Assembly: GCF_042186555.1 (NCBI RefSeq)
Contig: NC_133336.1
Coordinates: 37,374,338-37,438,337, forward strand
Direction: 5' to 3'
DNA length: 64,000 nucleotides
From: Aquarana catesbeiana
Taxonomy: Eukaryota > Chordata > Amphibia > Anura > Ranidae
Position 1 is the first letter of the stretch; each line of letters opens with the position of its first letter. Positions 1 through 10,217 of the stretch are shown here, in pieces. The notes beneath the pieces were generated by a model. The model worked only from the letters and a program-made list of their open reading frames with translations, searched no databases and was not told the DNA's origin. The position numbers and the translations under genes were made by a program.

Positions 1-2724
1 CGCAACCTTACCCTTGTAACGTGGATCAAGGAGGGTTGCCAGCCAGTATTGGTCCTTCTCCTTGATACCACGAATACGAGGATCCTTACGCAGGCTTTGC
101 AGGATCAGGGAGGCCATGCAGCGTAGGTTTGCTGAGGCATTCGGTCCGGAGTCCTCTGGGTCACTAAGAACGACATGGTCCGCAGCCACCTCCTCCCAGC
201 CACGTACAAGTCCATGTGTTTCTTGGGACTGATCCCTTAAAGACTGCTGCTGATGCTGAGTGCCAGGCTCCACCTCCATACTGACACAATCTTCCTCCTC
301 CTCCTCTTCCTCCTCGTCCTCTTCCTGTGTGATCGGCGGGCACGCAGGAACACTGTCTGGATAAAGGGGGCCTTGAGAGCTAAGGAAGTCCTCCTCTTCC
401 TGCCTCTGTTCTGCCTCAAGTGCCCTGTCCATTATTCCACGCAGCGTGTGCTCCAACAGGTGGACAAGGGGGACAGTGTCACTGATGCATGCACTGTCAC
501 TGCTCACCATCCTCGTGGCCTCCTCGAATGGTGACAGGACAGTGCATGCATCCCTGATCATGGCCCACTGGCGTGGGGAAAAAAAACCAAGCTCCCCTGA
601 CCCTGTCCTGGTGCCATAGTCGCACAGGTACTCATTGATGGCCCTCTGCTGCGTGTGCAGCCGCTGCAGCATGGCCAACGTTGAGTTCCACCTGGTGGGC
701 ATGTCACAGATTAGGCGGTTCTTGGGCAGGTTAAACTCCTTTTGGAGGTCCGTCAGCCGAGCACTGGCATTATATGACCGGCGGAAATGCACACAGACTT
801 TCCTGGCCTGCCTCAGGACATCCTGTAAGCCCGGGTACCTGCCCAAGAACCGCTGCACCACCAAGTTAAGGACGTGAGCCAAACAGGGCACATGGGTCAT
901 TTGTCCCTGTCGGAGGGCAGAGAGGAGGTTGGTGCCATTGTCGCAAACCACCATTCCTGCCTTAAGTTGGCGTGGCGTCAACCACCTCTGAACCTGCCCC
1001 TGCAGAGCTGACAGAACCTCTGCCCCAGTGTGGCTCCTGTCCCCCAAGCACACCAGCTCAAGCACCGCATGGCATCTTTTGGCCTGCGTACTTGCGTAGC
1101 CCCTTGAACGCCTACGGAGCACCGCTGGTTCCGAGGAAGAGGCCATGGAGGAAGAAGAAGAGGAGGGGGTGGAGGAGAGAGGTGTGTCACAATCAGCATT
1201 TTGGAGGCGTGGTGGCGGAACAACCTCCAACACTACTGCACCTTGTCCTGCATCCTTCCCAGCTGCCAGCAGAGTCACCCAATGCGCCGTGAAACTTAGG
1301 TAATGTCCCTGTCCATGCCTGCTGGACCATGAGTCAGCGGTAATATGCACCTTACCGCTGACCGCCCTGTCCAGCGAGGCATGGACATTGCCTTCCACAT
1401 GCCGGTAGAGAGCCGGAATCGCCTTCCGTGAGAAAAAGTGGCGTTTGGGTACCTGCCACTGAGGAACCGCACATTCCACAAACTCACGGAAGGGGGCAGA
1501 GTCTACCAACTGAAAAGGCAGCAGTTGAAGTGCCAGCAATTTTGCCAAGCTAGCATTCAACCGCTGGGCATGTGGATGGCTGGGAGCAAACTTCTTTCGC
1601 CGGTGCAGCAGCTGGGGCAGGGAAATTTGCCTGGTACAATCTGACGTCGGTGTACCAAAAGCAGATTGCCCACAAGTACTTGGCTGTGACACACCTAATT
1701 CTACACCTTCATTCCTCTCACTGCAGGTCTCAGAGAGGACTGAAGGTCTAGTGGGGTTGGAAATCTCAGCTGATGAGGAGCAAGGAGAGATCCTCTTTGT
1801 TCTTTGGTGTGGGTCTTTTAGATACGCTTGCCAACGAACTGCATGGCAGGTCAACATATGTCTGGTCAAGCATGTGGTACCCAAGCGGGAGATGTTTTGG
1901 CCACGCGAGATACGCTTGAGACATATGTTGCAAATAGCAGCGGTGCGATCTGATGCACTCGTCTCAAAAAAGGCCCACACCAAAGAACTTTTTGAATAAC
2001 GTGCAGAGACTGCAGCGCCCTGCACATGTGGAGCTTTGGGGTGTGATGCAGTCAATGTGCTGCCCTTAGGCTGGCCCCTGGAGGGCATCCTGCCTCGTTG
2101 GTGATGTGCCGCCGCCTCCTCCTCCTCCTCCTCCTCCTCCTCCTCCTCTCTCCTATCAGGCACCCACGTTGAGTCAGTGACCTCATCATCCCCTCCCTCC
2201 TCATCACTGGAGCAAACCTGGCAGTATGCTGCAGCAGGGGGAGCATGACTGCCAGATTGCTGTCCTTCTTGGGCACCCCCTCTGTCCGTGCTCATGTTAC
2301 TGCCTTCATCGAGCTCAGTATCGTCATCAGAGCCTTCCAAACGCTGGGCATCCTCCTGGAGCATGTACCCAACACTGTGGTCAAACAGTTCGAGGGAATC
2401 CTCATGAGGACATGGTGGAGCTAGGGAAGGAGTCACTGATGACATTGAGCTGAGGGAAGAGGCCGCTGCTTTGCCAGACAAAGCACCCTGGGCATGGGTG
2501 AGAGAGGATGAGGAGGATGAGGACGGCTTGGTCATCCACTTGACCAAGTCTTCCGCATGTTGCGGCTCAACACGGCCAGCTGCCGAAAAAAAGGCCAAGC
2601 GTGTCCCATGGCCACGTGCTGATGAGGATGCACCGTCTCCACGACCAGCACTAGACACAGAGCCTGCTTGCCCTCTCTTATTGGCTTGTGACTGTCTGCC
2701 TCTCCTTCTTGGCCTTCCAGACAT
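1..2724 (-). CDS. hAT transposase, partial (residues 1-908, BED zinc finger present)
   Basis: This is the coding region of copy A, read on the minus strand from ATG at 2722-2724 to the window edge. It is colinear with the complete gene at 10218-13502 with no indels that I could find, and no in-frame stop appears. By eye I count about ten substitutions against copy B, some silent and some changing residues (near 70 Lys to Glu, near 1305 Arg to His, near 2536 Glu to Lys, near 2643 Ser to Arg). The BED-type zinc finger, the TAD and CDN catalytic blocks and the RWNST block lie in the visible part. The C-terminal dimerisation block is beyond the edge, so integrity of the whole gene is unknown. The start was chosen at the ATG before SGRPRRRGRQ rather than an upstream GTG. 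Confidence 0.9.
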   Translation of the reverse strand, partial: MSGRPRRRGRQSQANKRGQAGSVSSAGRGDGASSSARGHGTRLAFFSAAGRVEPQHAEDLVKWMTKPSSSSSSSLTHAQGALSGKAAASSLSSMSSVTPSLAPPCPHEDSLELFDHSVGYMLQEDAQRLEGSDDDTELDEGSNMSTDRGGAQEGQQSGSHAPPAAAYCQVCSSDEEGGDDEVTDSTWVPDRREEEEEEEEEEEAAAHHQRGRMPSRGQPKGSTLTASHPKAPHVQGAAVSARYSKSSLVWAFFETSASDRTAAICNICLKRISRGQNISRLGTTCLTRHMLTCHAVRWQAYLKDPHQRTKRISPCSSSAEISNPTRPSVLSETCSERNEGVELGVSQPSTCGQSAFGTPTSDCTRQISLPQLLHRRKKFAPSHPHAQRLNASLAKLLALQLLPFQLVDSAPFREFVECAVPQWQVPKRHFFSRKAIPALYRHVEGNVHASLDRAVSGKVHITADSWSSRHGQGHYLSFTAHWVTLLAAGKDAGQGAVVLEVVPPPRLQNADCDTPLSSTPSSSSSSMASSSEPAVLRRRSRGYASTQAKRCHAVLELVCLGDRSHTGAEVLSALQGQVQRWLTPRQLKAGMVVCDNGTNLLSALRQGQMTHVPCLAHVLNLVVQRFLGRYPGLQDVLRQARKVCVHFRRSYNASARLTDLQKEFNLPKNRLICDMPTRWNSTLAMLQRLHTQQRAINEYLCDYGTRTGSGELGFFSPRQWAMIRDACTVLSPFEEATRMVSSDSACISDTVPLVHLLEHTLRGIMDRALEAEQRQEEEDFLSSQGPLYPDSVPACPPITQEEDEEEEEEEEDCVSMEVEPGTQHQQQSLRDQSQETHGLVRGWEEVAADHVVLSDPEDSGPNASANLRCMASLILQSLRKDPRIRGIKEKDQYWLATLLDPRYKGKVA

Positions 2725-2762
2725 ACTAATGGCCTGTAGCTGCACTAAGCTGGGATAGAACA

Positions 2763-3228
2763 CCTGTAATTTTCTTCAAGTAGCTTTATATACTGTAACC
2801 AGACAAGCCTGCCTGTCAGTAGGAAGATAACAGGAACGGATCTAGCTGAACACTGTGAGCAGGACGCACTGTACTAAATGTAAATAGTCTAGCTGCCTGA
2901 CCGTGGTACTAATAGGATCAAATAGAACACCTGTAATTTTCTTCAGGTAGCTTTATATACTGTAACCAGACAAGCCTGCCTGTCAGTAGGAAGATAACAG
3001 GAACGGATCTAGCTGTACACTGTGAGCAGGACGCACTGCACTAAATGTAAATAGTCTAGAAGATAACAGGAACGGATCTAGCTGTACACTGTGAGCAGGA
3101 CGCACTGTACTAAATGTAAATAGTCTAGCTGCCTGACCGTGGTACTAATAGGATCAAATAGAACACCTGTAATTTTCTTCAGGTAGCTTTATATACTGTA
3201 ACCAGACAAGCCTGCCTGTCAGTAGGAA
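2763..3228. repeat. 167-bp tandem units in hAT copy A 5' region
   Basis: The landmark CCTGTAATTTTC recurs at 2763, 2930 and 3166. The first spacing is 167 bp. The second is 236 bp, which is 167 plus one 69-bp short unit. Each unit contains the core of the shorter repeat (GGAACGGATCTAGCTG) plus extra sequence. The array lies between the transposase start codon and the promoter end of the element, so it is either 5' untranslated or intronic sequence. Confidence 0.9.
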
Positions 3229-4545
3229 TTTAACAGGAACAGATCTAGCTGAACGCTGTGAGCAGGACGCACTGCACTAAATGTAAATAGTCTAGAAGAT
3301 AACAGGAACGGATCTAGCTGAACACTGTGAGCAGGACGCACTGCACTAAATGTAAATAGTCTAGAAGATAACAGGAACGGATCTAGCTGAACACTGTGAG
3401 CAGGACGCACTGCACTAAATGTAAATAGTCTAGAAGATAACAGGAACGGATCTAGCTGAACACTGTGAGCAGGACGCACTGCACTAAATGTAAATAGCAG
3501 GAACGGATCTAGCTGAACACTGTGAGCAGGACGCACTGCACTAAATGTAAATAGCAGGAACGGATCTAGCTGAACACTGTGAGCAGGACGCACTGCACTA
3601 AATGTAAATTGCAGGAACGGATCTAGCTGAACACTGTGAGCAGGACGCACTGCACTAAATGTAAATAGTCTAGAAGATAACAGGAACGGATCTAGCTGAA
3701 CACTGTGAGCAGGACGCACTGCACTAAATGTAAATAGTCTAGAAGATAACAGGAACGGATCTAGCTGAACACTGTGAGCAGGACGCACTGCACTAAATGT
3801 AAATAGCAGGAACGGATCTAGCTGAACACTGTGAGCAGGACGCACTGCACTAAATGTAAATAGTCTAGAAGATAACAGGAACGGATCTAGCTGAACACTG
3901 TGAGCAGGACGCACTGCACTAAATGTAAATAGCAGGAACGGCTCTAGCTGAACACTGTGAGCAGGACGCACTGCACTAAATGTAAATAGCAGGAACGGAT
4001 CTAGCTGAACACTGTGAGCAGGACGCACTGCACTAAATGTAAATAGCAGGAACGGATCTAGCTGAACACTGTGAGCAGGACGCACTGCACTAAATGTAAA
4101 TAGCAGGAACGGATCTAGCTGAACACTGTGAGCAGGACGCACTGCACTAAATGTAAATAGCAGGAACGGATCTAGCTGAACACTGTGAGCAGGACGCACT
4201 GCACTAAATGTAAATAGCAGGAACGGATCTAGCTGAACACTGTGAGCAGGACGCACTGCACTAAATGTAAATAGCAGGAACGGATCTAGCTGAACACTGT
4301 GAGCAGGACGCACTGCACTAAATGTAAATTGCAGGAACGGATCTAGCTGAACACTGTGAGCAGGACGCACTGCACTAAATGTAAATAGTCTAGAAGATAA
4401 CAGGAACGGATCTAGCTGAACACTGTGAGCAGGACGCACTGCACTAAATGTAAATAGCAGGAACGGATCTAGCTGAACACTGTGAGCAGGACGCACTGCA
4501 TTAAATGTAAATAGTCTAGATAGAAGATAACAGGAACGGATCTAG
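3229..4545. repeat. 57/69-bp tandem array in hAT copy A
   Basis: More than twenty head-to-tail units carry the core GGAACGGATCTAGCTGAACA. Spacing of GGAACG alternates between 69 bp (3305, 3374, 3443) and 57 bp (3443, 3500, 3557); the 12-bp difference is the segment around TCTAGAAGATAA. Both lengths are multiples of three, so the array reads as a long open frame on the minus strand. I take that frame as a by-product of the repeat. Confidence 0.95.
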
Positions 4546-4560
4546 CTAAACTGAATACAG

Positions 4561-4610
4561 TGTATATATATATATATGCAACACCTGGGATGCATATATA
4601 TATATACACA
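4561..4610. repeat. AT-rich inverted repeat (hairpin) in hAT copy A
   Basis: A 20-bp arm (4561-4580) of TGTA, TA repeats and TGCA is mirrored at 4591-4610 around a 10-base spacer. The same structure occurs in copy B at about 15337-15382 with a shorter right arm. Confidence 0.85.
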
Positions 4611-4745
4611 ATACACTGTAAGTGCAGCTAACTGACTGACTGTTCTGCCTAATCTATCTAACTCAAATCAAATGACACTGTCTCTCTCTCTCTCTATCTC
4701 TCAGCACACCGGAACACACACTACACAGGGCCGCCGTGCAGGCGG

Positions 4746-5048
4746 CCTTATATAGTGTGGGGTGTGTACTAAATCCCCTGAGCCATAATTGGCCAAAGCC
4801 ACCCTGGCTTTGGCCAATTACAGCTCTCTCTACTGACGGCGCTGTGATTGGCCAAGCATGCGGGTCATAGTGCATGCTTGGCCAATCATCAGCCAGCAAT
4901 GCACTGCGATGCCGCAGTGAATTATGGGCCGTGACGCGCCACACGAATTTAGCGCGAACGGCCCATAACGTTCGCAATTCGGCGAACGATCGAACAGCCG
5001 ATGTTCGAGTCGAACATGGGTTCGACTCGAACACGAAGCTCATCCCTA
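4746..5048 (-). promoter_or_regulatory. Predicted transposase promoter and subterminal inverted repeats, copy A
   Basis: On the minus strand, reading toward the transposase, the order is: terminal repeat ending at 5048; a perfect 13-bp inverted repeat (arms 5003-5015 and 5020-5032) made of GTTCG/CGAAC steps; an inverted pair containing CCAAT on each arm (4845-4861 and 4872-4888, 17-bp arms); a second such pair (4786-4801 and 4805-4820, 16-bp arms, 3-base loop); and a TATA element CTATATAAGG at 4746-4755. CCAAT plus TATA at this spacing is the layout of a eukaryotic core promoter, so a transcription start near 4720 is inferred. The GTTCG clusters are good candidates for transposase binding, as hAT elements commonly use short subterminal repeats. 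Confidence 0.65.
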
Positions 5049-5760
5049 GTGCTGATTGATTATCAGCGCAGCCCCCCCAAGGATGCCCACACTGGACCAC
5101 CAGTGAAACCACCAGGGTTGCCCACCACTAGTCACCCATGGCCACCAGGGATGCCAATTAGTGCCCACAATGGATGCCAATCAGTGCCCACAATGGGCAT
5201 CACTGATTGTCAGGCATTATTGTTTGGCACTGATTGGCATCCATCAGTGCCATCCATTAATGTACATCAGTGCCAGCTATCAGTGCCCATCCATGCCCAT
5301 CCGTGCTACCTATCAGTGCCTATCCGTGCTGCCTATCAGTGCCCATCCGTGCCACCTATGTGTACCCATTAGTGTCGCCTATCAGTGCCCCATCAGTGCT
5401 GCATATTAGTGCCCATCATCAGTGCCCATCAGTGCCACCTCATTGGTGCCCATCAGTGCTGCCTTATCAGTGCTCGTCAGTGCAGCCCCATCAGTGCCCA
5501 TCAGTGAAGGAGAAGACTTACTTATTTACAAAGTTTTGTAACCTAAACAAAAAAAAACGTTTTTTTTTTTTTTCGACATTTTCGGTCTTTCTTTATTCGT
5601 TTAGCAAAAAATAAAAACCGCAGGGGTGATTAAATACCACCAAAAGAAAGCTCTATTTGTGGGAACAAAATGATAAAAATTTAGTTTGGGCACAGTGTTG
5701 TATGACCGCGTAATTGTCATTCAAAGTGCGACAGCGCTGAAAGCTGAAAATTGGTCTGGG
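5049..5760 (+). mobile_element. TTAA-type element fragment with internal tandem array
   Basis: The right part of a dispersed element seen elsewhere in the window (38056-39043, 58091-58775, reverse at 63062-63240). It includes an imperfect tandem array of CAGTGCCCATCAGTGCTGCC-like units (about 5150-5512) followed by the family's AT-rich segment containing AATAGAGCTTTCTTTTGGTGG-like sequence near 5635-5665 (there written as AAAGAAAGCTCTATTTGTGG). The hAT copy A inserted into it at 5048/5049. Its own right end is not clear. Confidence 0.6.
5150..5512. repeat. Imperfect tandem array of CAGTGCCCATCAGTG units
   Basis: Repeats of roughly 20-24 bp built on CAGTGCCCATC and CAGTGCTGCC. Related arrays occur at 56084-56258 and 58432-58752 in elements of the same family, so this is an internal variable array of that family and not a chance satellite. 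Confidence 0.85.
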
Positions 5761-7245
5761 CAGGAAGCAGGAACTAAAGGGTGGATACTTACCTGTCCAA
5801 CGGTCCTTCACTGGCACCGGTATCTTCTTCTAAATGCTGGGCTTCATTGGCATAAGCTGAGCTGCGAATGCTCAGGTTACAGCACCATGGAAGACAGTGA
5901 GCAGGCAGGTAGGGGCTTTTTATTGTAGAAGAGACAGTTTTTCATGTCTCTTCTGCCTGCTTGGAGCGTCTTACAGCGGGACTTCAGTTCTGCTTTAAAT
6001 AACATGCTTGGGGGTTGCCTTAAGGTGCTTGTAAACCCCCCAGACATAAAATGTGAACAAAGCATATCCATCTATAGTTTGTACTTATCTCAAGTAAGAG
6101 CACAAAGTGTCATTCCTCTGGTATTAGCATGTGTCACTTCTGATGAGTTTTCCTGACACCAAGAAAAAAAAGGTGACAGGGAAGGAAGCTTCAGCTGATT
6201 GACAGCCCCAGCTCTGTTCCTGTGTGGTCCATGTGAACCTGACAAAGGTGAAACGCGTCAGTATGACCTATCCCTTCCTTGTATGTTGTATGTACATTTT
6301 ATATATGTATATGATGGTTACCAAAAATTAACACAATTTATACTGTATACATACATAAGGAGGGACCTCTATCTTCAGGGGTGCTTTGAGTATGAATATG
6401 AGTTGTTATAACTTTCTATGGTTTTAAAAGGGATGTATATCCCTAATATCAAATTTGTTAAATACATTTTGTAATAAAAAAAAAAAATCGCTTTTAATCC
6501 ATGACTGTGTACTGGTAATCATCCTGAGAAGGGGTTCAACACCTTTAAAGTCCTATTTGTTTCTTCTTTTTGCATCTGTTCCTATGTGCTGTGTGAAGGG
6601 GATGTGTCCCTTCCCTCCAATCAGCTTTCTGATCTACAGCTCCCTTCCCCTTTTTCTGCTGAACTCTCAGACAAGCTTTATAATTCAGCACTTTGAATGA
6701 ATGCAGAGAAGAGAGGGGGCTGCAGGAGGATTTGTTCCATCTCTGTGTATCACCTGGAGTCACTTCACTGGGTATATGTGAGGGTCTACAACCAAGCTTT
6801 TTTTTGGGCATTAAAAGAAGAAACAAGTTATACTTACCTGCTCTGTGCAATGGTTTTGCACAGAGCAGCCCCAATCCTCTTCTTCTAGGGTTCCTCGCCG
6901 GCACTTCTGGCTCCTCCTCTTCGGTGAGTGCTCCTATAGGAAGTTGCTTCCTATGATGGCACTTATGCGGGCTCGCTCCCAAGCTGCCTTGTCTGTGTCC
7001 ATTGCGGGAGCTAATGGTTCTATCATCACTGAAAGGTGTGTTCCAGGATGACTAGCAGGTGTGTTTCATCATTACTGGCAGGTGTGTTCAATCCTCATCA
7101 GCGGGTGTTTTCTATGATCATCGACAGATGCATTCCATCATCCCTGCCAGATGTGTTCCAGGATCACCAGATTACAAATTGCTCTAGTACAGCATATTTC
7201 CTGTATGCTTCACAAAGTTTATCTTTCAATGGCAGCTGATGTAAT
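5761..7245. other. Mixed repeat debris, no gene recognised
   Basis: No coding sequence is supported here. Near 6239-6257 the sequence CCTGACAAAGGTGAAACGCG matches the conserved parts of the hammerhead-like motif found at 62781-62821 but lacks a stem II and a paired stem I. Around 6825-6990 a segment (ACTTACCTGCTCTGTGCAAT and onward) resembles the miniature element beginning at 31831. Confidence 0.5.
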
Positions 7246-7893
7246 TTAAAACTCTTTTTTTTTAAACTTGTACCCACAGGTAAGCTTATAATACGGTTTA
7301 CCTGTAGGTACATTAAATATCTCCTAAACGTGCATCCTGCTGATTACAGCTTTGCGCATGAGCAGAGCGCTCTGCATTGAAAGCACATTGAGTGTGTCCT
7401 CCTTGCTGAGATTGTGACTCCCCTGCACATGCCATTTAACCACTTGCCGACCGGCTCACGCCGTTATACGTCGACAAAGTGGCATGGGTGCGCAAAATCA
7501 CATATGGGTACATCGGCCCCTTAGGAGCCACCAGAGGGGATGCGCACCCGCTGCGCATCGGGGGACCCGATGTGCGTGGCTGGCGGGCGCAATCGCCGCC
7601 GGCCACGCGCGATTGCGTGCACGAGTGCCAGCACGGGGATTTGTGTGTGTAAAAACACAAATCCCTGTGCTGTCAGGGGAGAGGAGACATGTTGTTTGTT
7701 CCTAGTAAATAGGAACAACGATATGTCTCCTCTCTTACTCAGTCCTATCCCCATACAGTTAGAACACACACTGAGGGAACACATTTAACCCCTTGATCGC
7801 CCCCTATGAGGTACATACTAGCACATTATGGTATTATCCTGCAGGGTCCCCAAGTATTTTTTTTAACTGAGTTTGAGTTTACTTCTGCTTTAA
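7246..7893 (+). mobile_element. TTAA-flanked miniature element, interrupted
   Basis: A TTAA at 7246-7249 and another at 7890-7893 bound sequence shared with the elements at 36717-37120 and 57664-58094, including TTTACCTGTAGGTACATTAAA-type sequence and the ACTAGCACATTATG block. A second TTAA element is inserted inside it from 7436. The outer boundaries are inferred from comparison. Confidence 0.5.
7436..7805 (+). mobile_element. TTAA-type element, left-end fragment
   Basis: It begins TTAACCACTTGCCGACC at 7436 and runs through the GC-rich block shared with 38056-38400 and 32240-32580 to TTAACCCCTTGATCGCCCCC near 7786-7805, where it is truncated. No coding capacity is seen; these are nonautonomous. 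Confidence 0.65.
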
Positions 7894-8049
7894 CTAGTTG
7901 CACACATTGGGCATGCTACACACGCCCAAAAAACGTCAACATTGTACACAGGGCATGTGTAGCATGTCCATTCTCTCTGCCCCGCTTCTGTGACCTCCCC
8001 TCCTAATATACCGTAATTGTTGGTTGTGATTAAGTACAGAAGGATTTGC

Positions 8050-8057
8050 CCCCTTAT
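8050..8057. repeat. Target-site duplication, left (CCCCTTAT)
   Basis: The 8 bases CCCCTTAT directly precede the hAT terminus at 8058 and are repeated exactly at 15820-15827 after the other terminus. An 8-bp duplication is the signature of hAT transposition. Confidence 0.97.
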
Positions 8058-9078
8058 TAGGGATGAGCCGAACACCCCCCGGTTCGGTTCGCACCAGAAC
8101 CCGCGAACGGACCGAAAGTTCGCACGAACGTTAGAACCCCATTGACGTCTATGGGACTCGAACGTTCGAAATCAAAAGTGCTCATTTTAAAGGCTAATTT
8201 GCATGGTATTGTCCTAAAAAGGGTTTGGGGACCCGGGTCCTACCCCAGGGGACATGTATCAATGCAAAAAAAACTTTTAAAAACGGCCGTTTTTTCGGGA
8301 GCAGTGATTTTAATGATGCTTAAAGTAAAAAAAAAAAGTGAAATATTCCTTTAAATATCGTACCTGGGGGGGTGTCTATAGTATGCCTGTAAAGTGACGC
8401 GTGTTTCCCATGTTTAGAACAGTCCCTGCACCAAATGTCATTTTTAAAGGAAAAAATCTCATTTAAAACTGCTTGCGGGTTTAATGTCATGTCGGGTCAT
8501 GGCAATATGGATGAAAATCAGTGAGACAAACGGCATGGGTACCCCCCCAGTCCATTACCAGGCCCTTTGGGTCTTGTATGGATATTAAGGGGAACCCCGC
8601 ACCCAAATTAAAATAAGGAAAGGTGTGGGGCCACCAGGCCCTATATACTCTGAACAGCAGTATACAGGCGGTGCAAACAAGACAGGGACTGTAGGTTTGT
8701 TGTTAAGTAGAATCTGTTTGTAATTTTGAACATTTTTAACGTGTTTAGCTCCAGCCAAAAAATCTTTTCTAAGCTTTTTGGAAAACATAGGGAAGGGTTA
8801 TCACCCCTGTGACATTTGTTTTGCTGTCTTTCCTCCTCTTCAGAAGATTTCACCTCACTTTTTTGTCCCAATGAAAAATGTTTTTTGAAAATTTGGGTTT
8901 TTTTGTGGAACAAGGATTGGAAAGCATCAGTGGAAAGGAGAAATTGTTTTCCCATATTAACTCTTACAGGAGAGAATTTCCCTTCCTAGGGGTAGATTTC
9001 ATCTCACTTCCTGTTGTCTCCTTCCGTTTGCAAGTAGGAGTCGTTTGTAAGTTAGATGTTTGAAAGTAGGGTCCTGCC

Positions 9079-10080
9079 CTATATACTCAGCAGAAATTTG
9101 GGCCTTAGGTGTTGCTGTGGCCACAACACTGTAAGCCCTCACAGGGCCCTGCTGTGAAATATTAGATCAAGAATTGTAATTACATGCCCCTGTTGAACAG
9201 GAGCTGAAAAATTAGGCCTTAGGCACTGGTGCTGGTGCCACAACACTGCAACCCCTCACAGACACTCTAGTTGGAACGCAGGAACGAGCCCTGCTGCAAA
9301 TTATTGCTTCAAAAATTGTAATTACACGCCCCTGTTAGACAGGGGCAGAAAAATTGGGCCTTAGGCACTGGTGCTGGTGCCACAACACTGCAACCCCTCA
9401 CAGACACTCTAGTTGGAACGCAGGAACGAGCCCTGCTGCAAAGTATTGCATCAAAAATTGTAATTACACGCCCCTGTTAGACAGGGGCAGAAAAATTGGG
9501 CCTTAGGCACTGGTGCTGGTGCCACAACACTGCAACCCCTCACAGACACTCTAGTTGGAACGCAGGAACGAGCCCTGCTGCAAAGTATTGCATCAAAAAT
9601 TGTAATTACACGCCCCTGTTAGACAGGGGCAGAAAAATTGGGCCTTAGGCACTGGTGCTGGTGCCACAACACTGCAACCCCTCACAGACACTCTAGTTGG
9701 AACGCAGGAACGAGCCCTGCTGCAAAGTATTGCATCAAAAATTGTAATTACACGCCCCTGTTAGACAGGGGCAGAAAAATTGGGCCTTAGGCACTGGTGC
9801 TGGTGCCACAACACTGCAACCCCTCACAGACACTCTAGTTGGAACGCAGGAACGAGCCCTGCTGCAAAGTATTGCATCAAAAATTGTAATTACACGCCCC
9901 TGTTAGACAGGGGCAGAAAAATTGGGCCCTAGGCACTGGTGCTGGTGCCACAACACTGCAACCCCTCACAGACACTCTAGTTGGAATGCAGGAACGAGCC
10001 CTGCTGCAAAGTATTACATCAAAAATTGTAATTACACGCCCCTGTTAAACAGGGGCTGAAAAATTGTGCCTTAGGCACTG
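9079..10080. repeat. 142-bp tandem array on the 3' side of the transposase gene
   Basis: The landmark AGGCACTGGTGCTGG starts at 9221, 9363, 9505, 9647, 9789 and 9931, each exactly 142 bp apart, with a partial unit at 10073 and a degenerate one before 9221. Inner units are nearly identical and outer ones diverged, as expected for homogenisation by unequal exchange. Each unit has a short hairpin, CCCCTGTTAGACAGGGG. Confidence 0.97.
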
Positions 10081-10217
10081 GTGGTGGCGCCCAGAACCAA
10101 AAATCTTCTTACAAGCTATCAGCGTGATGATTGAGGAGGAAGAGGATAATTACTCAGGGATAGTCACTCAGCATCAGCATAGGCAGTCTTTGAAGGGATC
10201 TGAGATTTCAAAAAAAA

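Larger units (their letters stand above)
1..5048 (-). mobile_element. hAT transposon, copy A (left end outside window)
   Basis: This is the transposase-5' side of an hAT DNA transposon. It matches copy B at 8058-15819 almost base for base through the coding part (constant offset of 10,778 bp) and ends at 5048 in the same terminal sequence, GCTCATCCCTA, the complement of the TAGGGATGAGC that begins copy B. Its other end lies beyond the window, so its target duplication cannot be checked; the 8 bases after the end are GTGCTGAT. It has fewer 167-bp units and more short units than copy B, which shows array length varies between copies. It landed in the tandem array of a TTAA-type element. Confidence 0.93.

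Noticed and set aside
3219..4496. 425-codon open frame on the minus strand made of a repeated 19/23-residue unit
   Set aside because: It follows the 57/69-bp tandem array, both multiples of three. Stops are absent because the unit lacks one in that frame. Copy B has a different length and the 167-bp units break it.
4663..5112. 149-codon minus-strand frame across the hAT terminal region
   Set aside because: It crosses the element boundary and the promoter-like inverted repeats and differs between copies; no recognised domain.
5001..5614. Cys/Pro-rich repetitive frames and similar ones at 56077-56444 and 58490-58763
   Set aside because: Translation of CAGTGCCCATCAGTG-type tandem arrays.
9079..10080. 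CRISPR-like regular repeats
   Set aside because: Units are head-to-tail with no spacers and lie inside a eukaryotic transposon.
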